Positions 1-6,281 of a stretch of DNA of 6,296 bases are shown one piece after another. Source of the DNA: an uncultured Eubacteriales bacterium (lineage in GTDB: Bacteria; Bacillota; Clostridia; Christensenellales; DTU072). Under the pieces are notes generated by a model. The model made no database searches. It was not told the DNA's origin and saw only the letters and a program-made list of their open reading frames with translations. Where the stretch lies: the NCBI GenBank assembly GCA_902766325.1, contig CACXDF010000195.1:1-6296 (forward strand), in the 5' to 3' direction. Position 1 is the first letter of the stretch. Each line of letters starts with the position of its first letter. Made by a program: the position numbers and the translations under genes.

Positions 1-1683
1 GCCGTCCGTACGGATGACTTGTCCCCAGGACATGATATCTTCGATGCCGTTATTCAGTTTTCTTTTCAGCGTCCAGTTGCCGTTCGTGCCTTCGCCGTCG
101 CCCAGCGCGTACACAAGAGCGCGATTCCTGTATTTTACAATGGTGCCGCTGTCGCTTCCGCGTTGATTGAATCCGCCCAGGTTCGTCGTGCCTTGCAGAC
201 GAAGCACGCCTTGCGGAATGTTATGAACAAGTCCCGCGTCGCAAGTGCCGCTTATCGAGATCGTACCGGTGACGTCCAAAAAGGAGCCGCCCGTCCCCAT
301 ATTCCCGATCAGTCCCGCATGAATGGTACCGGAAGCGGTGACCGAGATGCCGGAAACGGTAATATACGTCGGATTGTTTGTAATGACGCCTATCAGCCCG
401 GCCGAAACGTTGCTATCGGAGAACGAGTTCGATACGGTCACAGCGACGTCCTCTATCGTGATAGTATCGGTCAAAGCGCTCGTTTGCAATCTGCCGCATA
501 CGCCGCCGCGTGAAGTGCCGCCCGTAAAACCGACGGAGTAGGACTCCGCGTTGCCGTCGAAAGTAAAGGAAGAGGCTGTATTGACAAAGTCGCCGAACAC
601 GCCGCCGGCGGGGCCGGAAGAACTCGTTACGGTAGGACTGCTCACAGCGAACGTGTCTTCTAACGTAAAGGTCGCGGCGGATGTGTTTTTATAATAGCCG
701 AATATGCCGCCGGCGCCCGTTTTGCCGGAGATCGTCCCCGTGGCGACGTAATCGGTAATGCCGGCGTCGTACGCGATCGTTACGTCGTTTGCGTATCCTA
801 CGAGGCCGCCTGCGTACTTATTTGTTGATGTTACGCCGTTTACGCGCGTATTGTTGGATGAGTCGAACTGCAAAGTGGAGCCCGGTTTCATTTCTCCGAT
901 CAGGCTGCCCGCGTGTCCGTTCGACGACGTTACGGTTCTGTTCGCGCCGCTGCCCGCTGTGGTAACGTTAAGTACTGCGTCTGCGCCGAGCGTTCCGCAA
1001 ATAAGACCGGTATTGCCTGTTCCGATCGCGGGAAGAGCGGTCGTATCGGTAAAAGAAACGGTCACTTCGCATTCGTTTGCGACGTCGCCGAATAAACCCG
1101 AATGGGAGGTGGCGGCAGGCATTTCCTGACTGCAAGGAAGAAGTTGTATTTGCCAGTTGGCAGCGTTCGTCCCTTTTACGACGTGGTTGGCAAAGAGCGC
1201 TCCGCTCGTAAGGACGCCGATCGCCGGCGTTTCGGCCGTGGCGTAACGTTCGATTTTGATCGTGCCCGCGCCCGTGATCGTCATGTCGGTGGATACGTAG
1301 TCGAAGAGGGGACAATTATATAGATAAAAGATATCCATACCGATGGAAGAAATGACCATTTCTCCGGCGAAAGGCTTAGTCGACGTGCCGAGACTGATAT
1401 AGTTTCCGTCCGTGATGGCCGCGCCGCCGGTCAAAGAGAAGACCAGCTTGTCTTTTGCGTTACGATTACCTGCGGCGTATTGTTGAGAATAATCAAGAAA
1501 CTGTTCCAAAGAGAAAAACTCGTACGTTTGCGCGTATTCGCCCGCGGCAAGTACGCTTTCGGAACTTCTTGGCAAAGAAGTTTTTCCCACGCCGTAAACG
1601 ACGGTCAATAAGCATAAGCAAACGAACGCCGTCAGCAGTATATACAGTTTCTTTTTCGTTATTATTTTCTTGTTCCCTTTCAT
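1..1683 (-). CDS. Secreted surface protein with repeated AGG(L/I)(V/F)G motifs, partial (3' end off the left edge)
   Basis: Reading the minus strand from the ATG at 1683 gives 561 codons with no stop, so the protein continues beyond base 1. It starts with a lysine-rich segment, then a hydrophobic helix at residues 13-32, so it is exported. Unlike its operon partners the helix does not end in AWF; a later VLAAG at 44-48 might be a signal peptidase site. After a globular start (a YSQQYAAGNRNAKD segment at 65-78), residues 195-489 hold about ten copies of a motif like AGGLVG, for example YAGGLVGYA at 290, GAGGIFGYY at 323 and SAGLIGVIT at 427. They are spaced 26-35 residues apart and separated by Thr/Ser/Val-rich beta-strand sequence. 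This resembles GLUG-motif and beta-helix surface proteins. The gene starts 7 nt after the preceding stop, behind a weak AAGGTG site, so it is probably translationally coupled. No function is recognised. A role as adhesin or main fibre subunit is inference. Confidence 0.85.
   Translation of the reverse strand, partial: MKGNKKIITKKKLYILLTAFVCLCLLTVVYGVGKTSLPRSSESVLAAGEYAQTYEFFSLEQFLDYSQQYAAGNRNAKDKLVFSLTGGAAITDGNYISLGTSTKPFAGEMVISSIGMDIFYLYNCPLFDYVSTDMTITGAGTIKIERYATAETPAIGVLTSGALFANHVVKGTNAANWQIQLLPCSQEMPAATSHSGLFGDVANECEVTVSFTDTTALPAIGTGNTGLICGTLGADAVLNVTTAGSGANRTVTSSNGHAGSLIGEMKPGSTLQFDSSNNTRVNGVTSTNKYAGGLVGYANDVTIAYDAGITDYVATGTISGKTGAGGIFGYYKNTSAATFTLEDTFAVSSPTVTSSSGPAGGVFGDFVNTASSFTFDGNAESYSVGFTGGTSRGGVCGRLQTSALTDTITIEDVAVTVSNSFSDSNVSAGLIGVITNNPTYITVSGISVTASGTIHAGLIGNMGTGGSFLDVTGTISISGTCDAGLVHNIPQGVLRLQGTTNLGGFNQRGSDSGTIVKYRNRALVYALGDGEGTNGNWTLKRKLNNGIEDIMSWGQVIRTDG
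217..1101 (-). repeat. About ten ~33-residue AGG(L/I)xG repeats inside the surface protein
   Basis: Residues 195-489 of the left-edge protein contain recurring motifs: SGLFGDV (195), TGLICGTL (225), AGSLIGEM (258), AGGLVGYA (291), AGGIFGYY (324), AGGVFGDF (359), RGGVCGRL (392), AGLIGVIT (428), AGLIGNM (456) and AGLVHNI (483). Steps are about 29, 33, 33, 33, 35, 34, 35, 28 and 26 residues. The periodicity is clear in the protein but the DNA copies are diverged, so this is an old structural repeat and not a recent tandem duplication. Confidence 0.75.
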
Positions 1684-1690
1684 ACGCACC

Positions 1691-2683
1691 TTATCTGAAC
1701 GTGAACGTCACGACGGCGTTGTTCATATCGAGCCACGATTCGTCCGTGATGTTTACTCTGTTAAAAATAATATCGTATTTGCTTTCTACGTCCGAGTCCA
1801 CCGGGATGGTAATGCTGTTACCGTCCTGCGTCGCTCCTTCGACAGCCAGCAGGTTTCGTAAAGAAACAAAATTAAGAGATACCTTCGTCGCGTCCCACCG
1901 GAATGTGAAAGACCCGCTACCCATACCGGATATCTGATAGTTGTACGCCGCATAGCTGTTCGGAGACGAGGACGTATCGTCGCTGAAAACGCCTTGCCAA
2001 CTGTTATTGGCGCCTTGAGAACGCATTTCCGCTTTGAAAACGCCGCGAAGTACGGGTAGATCGTCTATGGATGGCGTTGCGATCATTTCTATATACAAAT
2101 TCGGTTTGTTCTGCGCAAATCCGTCTCCGAAAACGAGAGTGTACGCGTCGGAAGAAGGTTGGTCGCCCGTTAACGTCCCGGAAAAAGTGTTGTCGCTGAG
2201 ATGATTGCTGTTCAGCGTCACCGTAGCGGGCGCTCTGGTCAGTGTGATGGAATAACCGGTAAGGGAATTGGCCGTCATATAAGCCGCGTCGACGGGAACG
2301 TATTTTTCTTCCGTCGAGTCGTCGAACCGGACTAATCTTGCGACGAGAGTATAAGAGATGTTTTCTCCGAAAGGTAAGGTCTGTTTACCTTGTTGATAGT
2401 TACAGACGGTCACGACCGTGGTCGGCAAGGACATACGAACGGGATCGTAGGTGACGTATAAAGTCCTGACGTTGTCTTTGGTGGGTAGTTTTGCGAGCGC
2501 GTTGGAAGAAAAACGGTCTCCGGTCGCGTCGTAAGTCGCGATGGTACGCTGAGCGTGACGGCTGTTCGTGTACGCGGCATAGGTGATCGCCCCGATAGAA
2601 AGAGCTAACGCCAAAGCGACCGCTATAAGCGGTATTATGAATGCGGGAGATATTTTTATCGTGCGTTTATTATTTTTCATCAT
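1691..2683 (-). CDS. Secreted protein with SipW-type leader, third gene of the surface operon
   Basis: The protein has 330 residues from the first ATG (2683), or 329 from a second ATG at 2680. An AGAGGA site directly abuts the first ATG, so the second start (3 nt away) is at least as plausible, although both are closer than usual. Residues 1-12 are basic. Residues 13-37 form a long hydrophobic helix ending in TYAAY, followed by TNSRHAQRTIATYD and RFSSN. The rest is beta-rich and soluble, with many Thr, Ser, Val and Tyr, and ends in TFTFR. No catalytic motif is visible. The leader resembles SipW-processed proteins such as TasA and camelysin, where the helix runs straight into an Ala/aromatic boundary. 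It lies 12 nt after the upstream gene and 7 nt before the repeat protein. I infer an extracellular structural subunit; specific family membership is not proven. Confidence 0.85.
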   Translation of the reverse strand: MMKNNKRTIKISPAFIIPLIAVALALALSIGAITYAAYTNSRHAQRTIATYDATGDRFSSNALAKLPTKDNVRTLYVTYDPVRMSLPTTVVTVCNYQQGKQTLPFGENISYTLVARLVRFDDSTEEKYVPVDAAYMTANSLTGYSITLTRAPATVTLNSNHLSDNTFSGTLTGDQPSSDAYTLVFGDGFAQNKPNLYIEMIATPSIDDLPVLRGVFKAEMRSQGANNSWQGVFSDDTSSSPNSYAAYNYQISGMGSGSFTFRWDATKVSLNFVSLRNLLAVEGATQDGNSITIPVDSDVESKYDIIFNRVNITDESWLDMNNAVVTFTFR

Positions 2684-2695
2684 TCCTCTTTTTTA

Positions 2696-3433
2696 TCACT
2701 GCGAGTAAGATTTCGCCGCGATACAAATGACGTCCGTTTCGCGGTCGTTTGCGTTCTTTCCGTTCATACGAACGCGAAGAATGTAGTAGCGTACGAAGTC
2801 CGTTCTTCTGTCGCCTACCTGAGAGGTCGTAGTTTGCCAATAGATGGGTACGGCGTACTTATTGACGTTCGTATAATTGTGGTACGTTTGCGAAAAGTAT
2901 GTGTTTTCGGGATCGAGAATGCCGAGCTCTTTTCCGTCATCGGTTGTCTTGTTTAAAAAGGTGCCCGCAAGGGCTTCTCCGTCGATAGAATAGTAAAAGG
3001 CTTCCGGCGTGGCCGTGTGTGTCACGTAGCGGATGGAACCGGGCGTTTCGACCCGCGATTCGCTCGCCGGATATATTTCGTAAGAGAATTGGTTGTTTGT
3101 CGTGTGGGCGATTTGCAACTTGAAGTGACTGATGGCCTTTCCGTACACGCAAAAAACGTGATCCCAGTACTCTAAATTTTTGGTGGCGTCGATACCGTCG
3201 AAATAAAGGTAACGGATATCTTCGAAAGTTTCGTTTTCGATATCTCTGTGACCGGCGCCGACGTAAAGGGATTCCGGCGCGGAAATGGGCGCGTACGCGT
3301 CTAAATGCTTACGCATGGAGAACCAGGCGAGGACGGGAGCGGCGGCAATAAGCATGGCGGTCAGCAAAGCGATCGTCAGGATATTGGTCTTTTTCAACAC
3401 GAAAGCGACTTTTCGCCAAAAACCTTTTTTCAC
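2696..3433 (-). CDS. Secreted/anchored protein with AWF-type leader, second gene of the surface operon
   Basis: The protein has 245 residues and starts with GTG, chosen because AAGGAG sits 6 nt upstream and the reading frame begins 13 nt after the previous stop. The basic N-terminus (KKGFWRK) is followed by a helix at about 17-36 ending in LAWFS (35-39), the boundary seen in SipW-type leaders. After it come APISAPESLYVGAGH, EDIRYLYFDGID (71-82), WDHVFCVYG (90-98) and TTNNQFSYEIYPASE (111-125). The domain looks beta-rich, with no nucleophile triad or metal site that I can see. It stays in fixed order with its neighbours in one operon, which argues for a joint function. A minor subunit or anchor of a surface assembly is my inference. 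I recognise no named family with certainty. Confidence 0.85.
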   Translation of the reverse strand: MKKGFWRKVAFVLKKTNILTIALLTAMLIAAAPVLAWFSMRKHLDAYAPISAPESLYVGAGHRDIENETFEDIRYLYFDGIDATKNLEYWDHVFCVYGKAISHFKLQIAHTTNNQFSYEIYPASESRVETPGSIRYVTHTATPEAFYYSIDGEALAGTFLNKTTDDGKELGILDPENTYFSQTYHNYTNVNKYAVPIYWQTTTSQVGDRRTDFVRYYILRVRMNGKNANDRETDVICIAAKSYSQ

Positions 3434-3439
3434 GTTTTT

Positions 3440-3445
3440 CTCCTT
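3440..3445 (-). promoter_or_regulatory. Ribosome binding site fixing a GTG start
   Basis: AAGGAG on the minus strand, 6 nt ahead of the GTG at 3433. It is the best Shine-Dalgarno site in the operon and decides the non-ATG start of the second gene. Confidence 0.8.
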
Positions 3446-3446
3446 G

Positions 3447-4367
3447 TTATAACGCTTTCATTTGCACGACGAGGCATACGGCGCCGTCGCCTATGGTCTG
3501 ATCGCCGTCGTTGTACGCGTCGATCTTTTCTTCTTGTTTGTCGCTCGTCAAGCTGACGGCGAAAAAGTATTCTTCATGATCGGTAAGATAGTCGCCCAGT
3601 TCTTCCGGATATTTTTTCGTGTCGTAGGGGTCGGAAGAACGGATGTTGTCCGAAATGGCGTCGTAAGTGATAGGCCACTCCCAGTATAACGTAACTTTAT
3701 AGCAGTCGGTTTTGCCGACCTCGTTACAGAGGGACTTCCCGAGAGAATCAAAGCTGAACTCACCGTCGTCGATGAGATCGTCGTATACGTAATGCTCGTG
3801 ATCGGCGCCCGTCCTTTCTCCGAAAAAGAGGATGTGACCTTTGAGCATATTCAAAACGCTCGTTGAAGTAATGGCTACCATTTCGTTTTGTTCGAGGTCG
3901 TACTTATAGCCGCCGAGATTCAGAGAAAAACGAGCGGTTATGCCCGATCCGGCGATTCTCGGACGTATGTAAAAGGATAACGTACCGTAAGAGCCGGGCA
4001 TTATGTAACGGTGATTTTCAAAAGAGTATTCGTTTACCAATTCGAATGCGATATCGGACGCCGTAGCGGTAGACGTCGCGCTGAGACTGTACCCGTTGGC
4101 GGCAAGGTGGTCTTTCAGTTCGTTTTCACCGGAAATATAGTCGTGACCGGTATCGTACGTCGTCGTCCGATCGATAAGAATATCGTACGTCTCCGCGGAA
4201 ACAACGACCGACATTCCGGTAGAATGGACGGAACTGCTTTTTGCGAACCAAGCGTAAGAATAAAAAGTAAAAAAGAGCAAAAGAGCGCCGCTGAGGAGAA
4301 TAAAAAGCAACCTCAGTATTAACATCTTTTTAACCGTTCCGTTTATCTTTTTTCCGAAAGATCTCAT
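3447..4367 (-). CDS. Secreted protein with AWF-type (SipW-like) leader, first gene of the surface operon
   Basis: I start this gene at the ATG at 4367 (306 residues). An in-frame ATG at 4430 lies almost at the predicted transcription start, has no Shine-Dalgarno site, and would add an arginine-rich stretch. GGAGAA lies 11 nt before the chosen ATG. The N-terminus is basic (MRSFGKK), followed by a helix at about 15-38 and the boundary YAWFA (38-42). Then comes SSVHSTGMSVVVSAET, a pattern typical of secreted clostridial proteins with SipW-type leaders in which AWF is followed by a GMxV strand. The remaining 250 residues are beta-rich and acidic toward the end, with a proline-glycine stretch IMPGSYGTLSFYI that resembles TasA-like beta-sandwich proteins. 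It opens the operon and is 13 nt from the next gene. It is likely an extracellular structural protein; the polymer role is inferred. Confidence 0.85.
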   Translation of the reverse strand: MRSFGKKINGTVKKMLILRLLFILLSGALLLFFTFYSYAWFAKSSSVHSTGMSVVVSAETYDILIDRTTTYDTGHDYISGENELKDHLAANGYSLSATSTATASDIAFELVNEYSFENHRYIMPGSYGTLSFYIRPRIAGSGITARFSLNLGGYKYDLEQNEMVAITSTSVLNMLKGHILFFGERTGADHEHYVYDDLIDDGEFSFDSLGKSLCNEVGKTDCYKVTLYWEWPITYDAISDNIRSSDPYDTKKYPEELGDYLTDHEEYFFAVSLTSDKQEEKIDAYNDGDQTIGDGAVCLVVQMKAL

Positions 4368-4437
4368 TATTCGTTCTCTTCTCCGCGTATATCGCCTACG
4401 ACGCGTCGCGCGCCAATAAAAGATATACATAAATATT

Positions 4438-4465
4438 ATTATAAATAATTATTTCATTTTGTAAA
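4438..4465 (-). promoter_or_regulatory. Sigma-A-type promoter of the surface-protein operon
   Basis: On the minus strand TTTACA (4465-4460) and a perfect TATAAT (4443-4438) are separated by 16 nt. This predicts transcription starting near 4431 and a leader of about 64 nt before the ATG at 4367. The leader contains a 10-nt perfect palindrome, CGACGCGTCG, at 4399-4408, which could be an operator or a short hairpin. The sequence match is good; start-site mapping is lacking. Confidence 0.75.
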
Positions 4466-4495
4466 GCAAAACATGCTTGTTGCGGAAAAACAAAC

Positions 4496-4510
4496 CGGAA
4501 AATATTTCCG
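4496..4510. promoter_or_regulatory. Dyad between the two divergent promoters, candidate operator
   Basis: CGGAAA-ATA-TTTCCG is a 6-bp perfect dyad lying about 30 bp upstream of the minus-strand -35 and 43 bp upstream of the plus-strand -35. It is not followed by a T-run in a terminator arrangement on either strand. A regulator site serving one or both promoters is possible but unproven. Confidence 0.3.
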
Positions 4511-4553
4511 AAAAAAGAAGGCCGCTGCTATCTCGGGCGTGCCGTATTGGATA

Positions 4554-4582
4554 TTGATTTGCGTCGTAAAACAGGGTATAAT
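4554..4582 (+). promoter_or_regulatory. Sigma-A-type promoter of the DUF218 gene
   Basis: TTGATT (4554-4559) and a perfect TATAAT (4577-4582) are spaced by 17 nt. This predicts a start near 4589 and a leader of about 37 nt before the ATG at 4626. It also shows that the longer upstream reading frame starting at 4473 begins before the transcript. Confidence 0.8.
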
Positions 4583-4625
4583 AGCAGATAAAGAGACATT
4601 TCGTTTAAAAATCGGGAGTTACTAT

Positions 4626-5456
4626 ATGAAAAACGGAAAACAAAAAATAAGTAAGGGCAGAAAGATCGCCGCCTGCGTATTGCTTTTTATTTGCGCGGTG
4701 TTTATTCTTTATTGCGCCGCGGTGATGATCTATCGACTTGCGACGGTGACCGAAGCCAAACGCTTTTCCGCCGTGACTCGGTTTTTGGCTGAATTCGGTA
4801 TAACGTGCTTGCTTTCCGTTCCCGCTGTCGATCTCGGATCCGGGCTTTTTACGTGGAAGAAAAACCGCGCGCTTAAAGCTGCCGGCATATCGCTCCGTTT
4901 TTTGTCGTGCGGCGTTTGCGCCGTGTTCGTCGCGCTTTGCGCGGCGGTCGTCGTGACGGGTATGATCGCCGATGATAAAAAGGTGAACGACGTCTGCGTA
5001 CTCGGACTTGCCATTGACGGCGACGAGATGCATCCGGATCTTATCAACAGACTTGACAGGGCGGTCGAATACGGAGACGCCCATCCTGACGTTCGTTTTA
5101 TTGCGACGGGCGGCAACAGCGACGACCCATATTATTCGGAGGCGGAACAGATGGCTCGATATCTGGAGACGAAAGGGATCAAAAAAGACGCCGGTAAACT
5201 CGTCACCGAAACGCGAGCGCGCACAACGGTAGAAAACTTTTTATATTCCGCCGAGATCGTCGACAAAAACGCCCCTTTAGGCGTGGTGACGAGTAACGTC
5301 CATATGTTCCGCGCGACAGGTATTGCAAAAAAACAGGGTTATACCGATATTGTTAAGATCCCCGCCCGTTCGGTGGCCGTTTTCTATCCGGAAAACGTCA
5401 TGTGGGAAATGATCTGTTCTTTCTTCGAGATCCTCGGGGGAGAAATGGCGTTGTAA
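4626..5456 (+). CDS. Membrane protein with C-terminal DUF218 (YdcF/SanA/ElyC-type) domain
   Basis: The protein has 276 residues. I chose the ATG at 4626 because GGGAG lies 7 nt upstream and the promoter lies at 4554-4582, inside the longer reading frame. Hydrophobic helices occupy about 13-36, 52-74 and 91-113. Residues 122-260 show the DUF218 pattern: VCVLGLAIDGD (123-133) where the family has its first strand and glycine loop, RLDRAVEYG (142-150), FIATGGN (158-164), SEAEQMARYLETKGI (171-185), ETRARTTVENF (195-205) and VVTSNVHMFRATGIA (220-234). DUF218 proteins include E. coli SanA, ElyC and YdcF and are linked to envelope integrity, but the reaction is not established for most. The gene stands alone, divergent from the surface operon. 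No clear terminator follows it; a folded repeat begins about 45 bp downstream. Confidence 0.9.
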   Translation: MKNGKQKISKGRKIAACVLLFICAVFILYCAAVMIYRLATVTEAKRFSAVTRFLAEFGITCLLSVPAVDLGSGLFTWKKNRALKAAGISLRFLSCGVCAVFVALCAAVVVTGMIADDKKVNDVCVLGLAIDGDEMHPDLINRLDRAVEYGDAHPDVRFIATGGNSDDPYYSEAEQMARYLETKGIKKDAGKLVTETRARTTVENFLYSAEIVDKNAPLGVVTSNVHMFRATGIAKKQGYTDIVKIPARSVAVFYPENVMWEMICSFFEILGGEMAL

Positions 5457-5500
5457 AAGTTTTTATTTGCGCTTGATCGCTTGTGAAATCCTATTTGCTA

Positions 5501-5562
5501 CGGAGGGATTCTCGCTCATATTGCTACATAGCATTCTCGCAGTGACCCTCCGCCGGGGCGGT
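5501..5562. repeat. Dispersed foldback repeat, copy 1 (truncated element arm)
   Basis: This stretch matches 6220-6281 without gaps over 62 bp. The first 27 bp are identical and roughly 20 of the remaining 35 positions match. It can fold back: CGGAGGG (5501-5507) pairs with CCCTCCG (5546-5552), and TGCTA pairs with TAGCA around 5522-5533. Weaker similarity continues upstream to about 5480. It ends just where recognisable coding sequence of the beheaded gene begins, and lacks the inverted-repeat end seen in copy 2. Confidence 0.75.
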
Positions 5563-5564
5563 AT

Positions 5565-5747
5565 GACGACGCACCGTTGCACGAAAATTGTCATTGCTAT
5601 TATGAAGACATTGGGATACCGGACATTATTGTTGTACAATTAAAAGCGAAAAATACGGGAGAAAGTATTTCTTTTGTTTCGGGCTGGATGTCTTATCCCG
5701 ACGGAAGGTTGGTTTTGGCAACGCCATATGGAGGAAAAAGAAAATGA
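5565..5747 (+). pseudogene. C-terminal remnant of a probable toxin (MuF-type/polymorphic toxin tail)
   Basis: There is an open frame of about 60 codons without ATG or ribosome binding site (an in-frame TAG lies upstream at 5529, and the only alternative start is a TTG at 5577). It still reads as well-formed protein: DDAPLHENCHCYYEDIGIP, then IIVVQLKAKNTGESISFVSG, then WMSYPDGRLVLATPYGGKRK and a TGA stop. The H-x-N-C-H-C motif recalls the HPNCRC motif in phage MuF/SPP1 gp7 head proteins. The short beta-rich tail ending in TPYGG recalls C-terminal nuclease toxin domains attached to such proteins. The stop overlaps the next gene's ATG (ATGA), as expected for a toxin-immunity pair. The 5' part is missing and replaced by a repeat. 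The toxin assignment is inference. A short expressed peptide from TTG cannot be excluded. Confidence 0.6.
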
Positions 5748-5971
5748 AAGAACTTGACAGAGTAATGTTAATAAAAGACAGAGACGAATACAGAAAAGCG
5801 GGTGTTAAAGCCGGAGATAAAGGTATAATAATGGGCGCAGAACGATATGGAGGATATGTTCTCGTATATTTTGACGGAGAAATATATCAAGATGAAGACG
5901 GCGTCTATTGCACTACGGAAAAAGATGTCGGAGTACGGGTGGAAGATCTTGAAGTTATACCGGAAGAGTGA
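5744..5971 (+). CDS. Small acidic protein, probable orphan immunity protein
   Basis: The protein has 75 residues. The ATG has a strong GGAGG 9 nt upstream that lies inside the end of the upstream remnant, and the genes overlap by ATGA, so translation was coupled. The sequence has no signal or helix segment and looks like a small cytoplasmic beta-barrel (SH3/KOW-like): LDRVMLIKDRDEYRKAGV, then KAGDKGIIMG, then YVLVYFDGE, ending in VRVEDLEVIPEE. The pattern of an opening DRVxLI, a central GDKGxI and a closing DLEVI resembles DUF4926-type small proteins found beside toxin genes. All five isoleucines use ATA and three of five arginines use AGA, unlike the GTC/ACG/GCG-rich surface operon, which suits acquired DNA. 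Immunity function is inferred from the overlap. Alternatively it is an unrelated small hypothetical protein. Confidence 0.8.
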   Translation: MKELDRVMLIKDRDEYRKAGVKAGDKGIIMGAERYGGYVLVYFDGEIYQDEDGVYCTTEKDVGVRVEDLEVIPEE

Positions 5972-5993
5972 AAGCATTAAACCGGTTTGTTAT

Positions 5994-6030
5994 TATGCCG
6001 TCGCGAAGTATTTGCGACGGCATATTTTAT
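5994..6030 (+). terminator. Rho-independent terminator after the immunity-like gene
   Basis: TATGCCGTCGC (5994-6004) pairs perfectly with GCGACGGCATA (6014-6024) around a 9-nt loop, followed by TTTTAT. The 11-bp stem lies 22 bp after the stop at 5971, so the toxin-tail/immunity unit ends here. Confidence 0.9.
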
Positions 6031-6106
6031 AAAAATCCCTATTGGTATTCGGCATTCAGCGCTGCTTTTTTTGCAAATGGCGGATGCGGAGGGCGCGACG
6101 CGTTAA

Positions 6107-6131
6107 ACAAACGCCACGGTGCGGCGTTTGT
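6107..6131. other. Perfect 9-bp hairpin inside the structured element
   Basis: ACAAACGCC (6107-6115) pairs with GGCGTTTGT (6123-6131) over a 7-nt loop. No T-run follows, so it is a structural part of the element and not a terminator. Confidence 0.75.
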
Positions 6132-6139
6132 AGCCAAAG

Positions 6140-6167
6140 CGGTGAAGCAAGCTATGCTTGCAAACCG
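6140..6167. other. Two-tier hairpin inside the structured element
   Basis: CGGT (6140-6143) pairs with ACCG (6164-6167), enclosing GCAAGC (6147-6152) paired with GCTTGC (6156-6161) over a 3-nt loop. A small internal loop of 3 and 2 nt separates the two stems. Confidence 0.65.
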
Positions 6168-6219
6168 GAGGGGCGAGGTACGAGCCGTGAACCCTTGGGT
6201 GAGAATTCCTCAAATAGGG

Positions 6220-6281
6220 CGGAGGGATTCTCGCTCATATTGCTACGCAATGTTCGCGCGATGATCCTCCTTTTGGGCGGT
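6220..6281. repeat. Dispersed foldback repeat, copy 2 (right arm of the structured element)
   Basis: This is the second copy of the unit at 5501-5562, in the same orientation. It keeps a central stem with different bases: ATTGC and GCAAT around TAC (6239-6251), enclosed by GGAGG and CCTCC (6221-6225 and 6266-6270). It leads straight into a GGCGG/CCGCC hairpin (6276-6290) that contains the right inverted repeat. Confidence 0.75.

Noticed and set aside
19..1323. Several plus-strand and one other minus-strand open frames (for example 19-513, 758-1129, 968-1315)
   Set aside because: They lie across a continuous 561-codon minus-strand frame with a signal helix and regular repeats, have arginine-rich, low-complexity products, and lack ribosome binding sites.
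1455..1937. Plus-strand frame of 160 codons
   Set aside because: It spans the junction of two well-supported minus-strand genes in antisense and shows no domain or ribosome binding site.
4368..4430. 21-codon N-terminal extension of the first surface protein
   Set aside because: The ATG at 4430 sits at the predicted transcription start with no ribosome binding site, and the extension is arginine-rich and placed before a complete signal segment.
4473..4625. 51-codon N-terminal extension of the DUF218 protein
   Set aside because: The promoter lies inside this extension, so the transcript would start after it. The ATG at 4626 has its own Shine-Dalgarno site.
4605..5116. Minus-strand frames opposite the DUF218 gene
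   Set aside because: These are antisense shadows. The plus strand has clear DUF218 motifs and membrane helices.
5501..5552. Terminator for the DUF218 gene
   Set aside because: The outer stem is followed by GC-rich sequence with no T-run, and the unit recurs as a repeat elsewhere, so it is better explained as a dispersed repeat.
6100..6215. Possible tRNA gene suggested by the serial hairpins
   Set aside because: The stems do not form a cloverleaf, and no T-loop (GGTTCRA-type) or acceptor stem is present.
5968..6264. Plus-strand 98-codon frame after the immunity-like gene
   Set aside because: It starts at the end of the previous gene, reads through a perfect terminator and then a structured non-coding repeat element, with no ribosome binding site.
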